Shown piece by piece: positions 5,254 to 7,337 of a DNA stretch of 7,337 nucleotides. The stretch covers positions 1 to 7,337 of the forward strand of contig CAMLPZ010000216.1 in the NCBI GenBank assembly GCA_946482045.1, in the 5' to 3' direction. Positions within the stretch are counted from its first letter, which is position 1; each line of letters opens with the position of its first letter. The stretch comes from an uncultured Asticcacaulis sp. Its GTDB lineage: Bacteria > Pseudomonadota > Alphaproteobacteria > Caulobacterales > Caulobacteraceae. The translations under genes and the position numbers were made by a program. The notes beneath the pieces are model-generated. The model searched no databases, was not told the origin of the DNA, and saw nothing but the letters and a program-made list of their open reading frames with translations.

Positions 5254-5664
5254 TTAGCGGTAAATGGTCAGCACGGCCGACGCCGTACCGCCCCGGCCAT
5301 CGGAGGCCGAGAACGGAATGGTCAGCATATTCACGCCGGGTGGCATCACGAAGGTATAGGGGTTGCTTGGGCTGGTGATCGTGATCGGATCGCCGTCGGG
5401 GTCCGAGCACCTGTGCTGAAAGCTGACCGATCCCGAAGCCGTTGCGTAGGAGGGCGCATTGAGCCGGAACGACCAGTCCTGGCAGACTGGCGAATGGTTC
5501 ACCTCCTGAACGCGCAGCACCAGTGCCGGGCGGTCTTTGGTTTCGGCGGCGCGGATAACCGGCGCGGCGTCGGTCAGGGTTGCGGGCGCAAGCGCTTCGG
5601 CGCTGGTGGAACCCGCAAAGGCCGTGCTTAGTGCAAGAGCAATCAGGGCTGACATTATACGCAT
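5254..5664 (-). CDS. Small secreted protein with one Ig-like (bacterial cadherin/Big-type) domain, 136 aa
   Basis: Residues 1-22 are a classic Sec signal peptide (M-R-I-M, hydrophobic A-L-I-A-L-A-L-S-T-A-F-A, cleavage after S-T-S-A). The mature part is therefore periplasmic or extracellular. From about residue 56 to the end it resembles a single immunoglobulin-like domain of the kind that contains D-P-D-G-D-P-I-T-I (88-96) and ends S-D-G-R-G-G-T-A-S-A-V-L-T-I. In large proteins such domains occur in tandem as adhesive or spacer units; here there is only one. Cys61 and Cys86 could form a disulfide. The start at 5664 is supported by AGGGAG eight bases upstream; Met4 is a less likely alternative. 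It is convergent with the 45-codon gene. Function is unknown; a carbohydrate- or surface-binding role is only an analogy. Confidence 0.8.
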   Translation of the reverse strand: MRIMSALIALALSTAFAGSTSAEALAPATLTDAAPVIRAAETKDRPALVLRVQEVNHSPVCQDWSFRLNAPSYATASGSVSFQHRCSDPDGDPITITSPSNPYTFVMPPGVNMLTIPFSASDGRGGTASAVLTIYR

Positions 5665-5713
5665 GTATGGATCTCCCTATATTACGATCGCCTTTCCAAT
5701 CGAAGGCGCGTGC

Positions 5714-5743
5714 AACTTATGGCGAAGTAAAAGTCCAGGTCAA
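5714..5743 (-). promoter_or_regulatory. Possible sigma-70-type promoter for the secreted protein
   Basis: On the minus strand, TTGACC (5743-5738) and TAAGTT (5719-5714) are separated by 18 bases, giving a good -35 and a moderate -10. Transcription would start near 5707, about 43 bases before the ATG at 5664. A consensus TATAAT also exists further upstream on this strand (5775-5770), but with no -35 partner, and it lies inside the AT-rich core where chance matches are expected. Confidence 0.3.
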
Positions 5744-5803
5744 CCCAGAATCATTATTTATAAAAATTAATTATACTTATGATTGTTATGCGTAAATTCT
5801 TGA

Positions 5804-5855
5804 AAAAATCAATACAGATATGATTTTTACTGATAAATATATTAAGTTTATCGGT
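5804..5855 (+). repeat. Two abutting AT-rich hairpins
   Basis: AAAAATCA (5804-5811) pairs with TGATTTTT (5821-5828) around a 9-base spacer. Immediately next, ACTGATAAA (5829-5837) pairs with TTTATCGGT (5847-5855), also around 9 bases, with one U-G wobble that pairs only in + strand RNA. There is no gap between the two units, and the equal spacers are notable. They could be operator pairs for a divergently acting regulator, or leader RNA structure of the MFS gene. Confidence 0.4.
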
Positions 5856-6118
5856 TTCATTATTGATGATCTGTGCTGCGCCGGCATCCGGCCGTCAGGG
5901 CGGAAGGTACTGCGATCTACTCCAGGGTGAATTAATCGCCTAACGCGTGAAAGCCAAGCGGTTTGTGCCCCGGCCGGCGCCGGGTGTTCACCGGATGGAT
6001 CGATTGCCGGGAAGCGGACGCGCTCGCCGCCCAGGGTGGCGCATCCATGGCGGCTTTTTCCGGCCGGACGAGCAATGCGCCTTGATGCCTCGGGCGGTGC
6101 GTGTACAACCCGGAAACC

Positions 6119-7324
6119 ATGCCGACACCGCAAGACAAACCACCGATGACGTCCGACCATAGCCGTGTGCAGGTGCTGATCCTGGCCGTCGCCCAGGCGC
6201 TTTTCCAAACAGCATCCGTGCTGGTCCTGACCATAGGCTCGCTTGCCGCCGGCCAGATCACCGGACGGCCCGAACTGCTGACCGCGCCGATCGCCGCGTC
6301 GCTGCTCGGCACCGCCGCCGCCACCTTTCCCGCTTCGGCGCTGATGGCCAGGATCGGGCGGCGTTCGGGGTTTATCCTGGGCGCCATGCTCGGCGTCGTG
6401 GGCGGCCTGGTGGCAGCCGGCGGAATGTGGATGCAGTCACTTGTCATGCTATGCGCCGGCACCTTCCTGGCCGGGGCCTACCAGGGTTTCGCGCAATTCT
6501 ACCGTTTCGCCGCCAGCGAAGTTGCTGACGACGCCTTCCGGCCGCGCGCCATTTCGTGGGTGCTGGCCGGCGGCATCGTCGCCGCCTTCCTGGGGCCCAT
6601 GCTGGCGCGGGCGGGCAGTGCGTGGCTGGAGCCGCTCTATGCCGGCTCGTTCCTCCTGTTGTCGTGCATCTCGGTTGCCGCCGCGGGCATCCTTCTTTTT
6701 CTGCACGTACCGGCCGCGACTTCCGGTCCCGCGGAGGCGGGCAAGGCAAGGTCGTGGCTCGAAATGGTCAGTCAGCCGGTCTACCTCGTCGCCCTATTCG
6801 GCGCGGTGACCGGGGCAGGGGTCATGATGCTGGCTATGACCGCGACGCCGATCGCCATGGCGCACCACCATCATTCGCTGGGCGAAGCGGCCAGCGTCAT
6901 CCAGTTTCACATCCTGGGCATGTTCGTGCCGTCCTTCTTTACCGGCGGCCTGATCACGCGGTTCGGCGTGCTGAAGGTCATGACCGCCGGCGTGCTCATC
7001 CTGATGGGGCATATCGCCATCAGCCTGTCCGGGGTAGGCTTTGGTTCGTTCGCGCTCGCCCTGGTCTGTCTCGGCGTCGGTTGGAACTTTCTCTATGTCG
7101 GTGGCACGACGCTGCTGACCCGCACCTACACGCCGGCTGAGAAGAGCCGCGCCCAGGCGACAAACGATATGACCGTCTTCGCCGTTGGGTTCGTGGGCTC
7201 ACTGGCCTCAGGCGCCATGCTTCAGGCCCTGGGCTGGCAGATGATGAACCTTGTCCTGCTGCCGTGGCTGGGACTGACCCTGGTGGTCCTGGTGTGGTTC
7301 GGACTGCGAAAACAGAAAGACTGA
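6119..7324 (+). CDS. MFS permease, 12 TM, 401 aa, substrate unknown
   Basis: This is an inner-membrane transporter of the major facilitator superfamily, likely proton-driven. About twelve hydrophobic helices can be placed at residues 17-45, 53-75, 84-104, 107-127, 146-165, 173-196, 220-243, 258-277, 284-304, 309-328, 350-370 and 374-396. A motif-A-like loop after TM2 reads A-L-M-A-R-I-G-R-R-S-G. TM5 carries G-G-I-V-A-A-F-L-G-P, the Gly-Pro signature of antiporter-type members. Conserved-looking patches are Y-Q-G-F-A-Q-F-Y-R-F-A-A (121-132), I-Q-F-H-I-L-G-M-F-V-P-S-F-F-T-G (261-276) and G-W-N-F-L-Y-V-G-G-T-T-L-L (321-333), typical of a broad proteobacterial MFS family. Residues 249-252 are four consecutive His. 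The frame is open from GTG 6101; ATG 6119 (weak GGA four bases upstream) is preferred, and ATG 6146 has no ribosome binding site. Efflux or riboflavin-type uptake are both possible. Confidence 0.88.
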   Translation: MPTPQDKPPMTSDHSRVQVLILAVAQALFQTASVLVLTIGSLAAGQITGRPELLTAPIAASLLGTAAATFPASALMARIGRRSGFILGAMLGVVGGLVAAGGMWMQSLVMLCAGTFLAGAYQGFAQFYRFAASEVADDAFRPRAISWVLAGGIVAAFLGPMLARAGSAWLEPLYAGSFLLLSCISVAAAGILLFLHVPAATSGPAEAGKARSWLEMVSQPVYLVALFGAVTGAGVMMLAMTATPIAMAHHHHSLGEAASVIQFHILGMFVPSFFTGGLITRFGVLKVMTAGVLILMGHIAISLSGVGFGSFALALVCLGVGWNFLYVGGTTLLTRTYTPAEKSRAQATNDMTVFAVGFVGSLASGAMLQALGWQMMNLVLLPWLGLTLVVLVWFGLRKQKD

Positions 7325-7337
7325 AGGCGTGCGCGGG

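Larger units (their letters stand above)
5665..6118. other. Long intergenic region with an AT-rich core
   Basis: These 454 bases separate the divergent secreted-protein and MFS genes. Bases 5751-5870 contain only 22 G/C in 120 (82% AT), in strong contrast to the surrounding GC-rich DNA, and carry two abutting hairpins (5804-5855). Bases 5871-6118 return to GC-rich. They contain perfect short hairpins GCCGG-CAT-CCGGC (5880-5892) and CCCGGC-CGGC-GCCGGG (5969-5984), neither with a U-tract. Open frames across 5786-6208 (-), 5932-6462 (-) and 5947-6162 (+) have no recognisable protein features and I do not call them. A degraded gene cannot be excluded by eye. Confidence 0.5.

Noticed and set aside
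5192..5257. 21-codon open frame reading through the terminator hairpin
   Set aside because: It overlaps the perfect terminator stem and has no distinctive ribosome binding site or protein features.
5907..5990. FMN (RFN) riboswitch ahead of the MFS gene, suggested by CAGGGTGAATT and CCGGATGGAT
   Set aside because: The highly conserved central elements of the RFN core are missing and the spacing is wrong, so this does not support assigning riboflavin as the substrate.
6037..6051. Second sigma-54-like promoter TGGCGC-N5-TGGC before the MFS gene
   Set aside because: It has GG-N10-GC spacing but mismatches in both boxes, in GC-rich DNA where such partial matches are common.
5932..6462. 176-codon open frame on the minus strand overlapping the MFS start
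   Set aside because: It has low-complexity Ala/Ser/Pro composition, no motif, and overlaps a clear MFS gene; it is most likely a shadow frame.

Overview
The window is GC-rich chromosomal-type DNA, except for one sharp AT-rich island. Gene density is high. The families present (an RTX protein ending in a D-L-F-F-V type I secretion tail, a cytosolic GAF hybrid kinase, an Rcp1-like response regulator, an MFS exporter-type permease) suggest an alphaproteobacterium. That is an inference from protein style; there is no rRNA or other marker to fix the taxon.

Layout from left to right. (1) Bases 1-330 (+) are the 3' end of a single-domain response regulator cut by the window edge. (2) Bases 331-649 are an intergenic region with a candidate terminator (540-567), followed by a textbook sigma-54 -24/-12 promoter (588-602). 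(3) Bases 650-2944 (+) encode a 764-residue RTX (calcium-binding nonapeptide repeat) protein with no visible enzyme domain and a type I secretion C-terminus. (4) Bases 2957-4705 (-), convergent and only 12 bases away, encode a soluble hybrid histidine kinase (GAF-HisKA-HATPase-REC). (5) Bases 4706-5007 are a divergent regulatory region holding a perfect 10-bp inverted repeat on the kinase side and a 17-bp stem-loop on the other side. (6) Bases 5008-5145 (+) are a good candidate for an unannotated 45-residue small protein, followed by a strong intrinsic terminator (5222-5250). (7) Bases 5254-5664 (-) encode a small secreted protein with one Ig-like fold and two cysteines. (8) Bases 5665-6118 are a long intergenic region with an 82% AT core carrying two abutting hairpins. 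(9) Bases 6119-7324 (+) encode a 12-TM MFS permease.

How they may work together: the RTX protein is probably a secreted or surface calcium-dependent structural or adhesive protein. Its sigma-54 promoter implies control by an enhancer-binding activator not present here. The flanking two-component genes are plausible regulators by position only; no sequence evidence ties them to the RTX gene. No type I secretion ABC/MFP/OMP genes lie in the window, so export must rely on genes elsewhere. The least ordinary parts are the sigma-54 promoter on an RTX gene, the structured divergent region with the 45-codon gene, and the AT-rich hairpin island.
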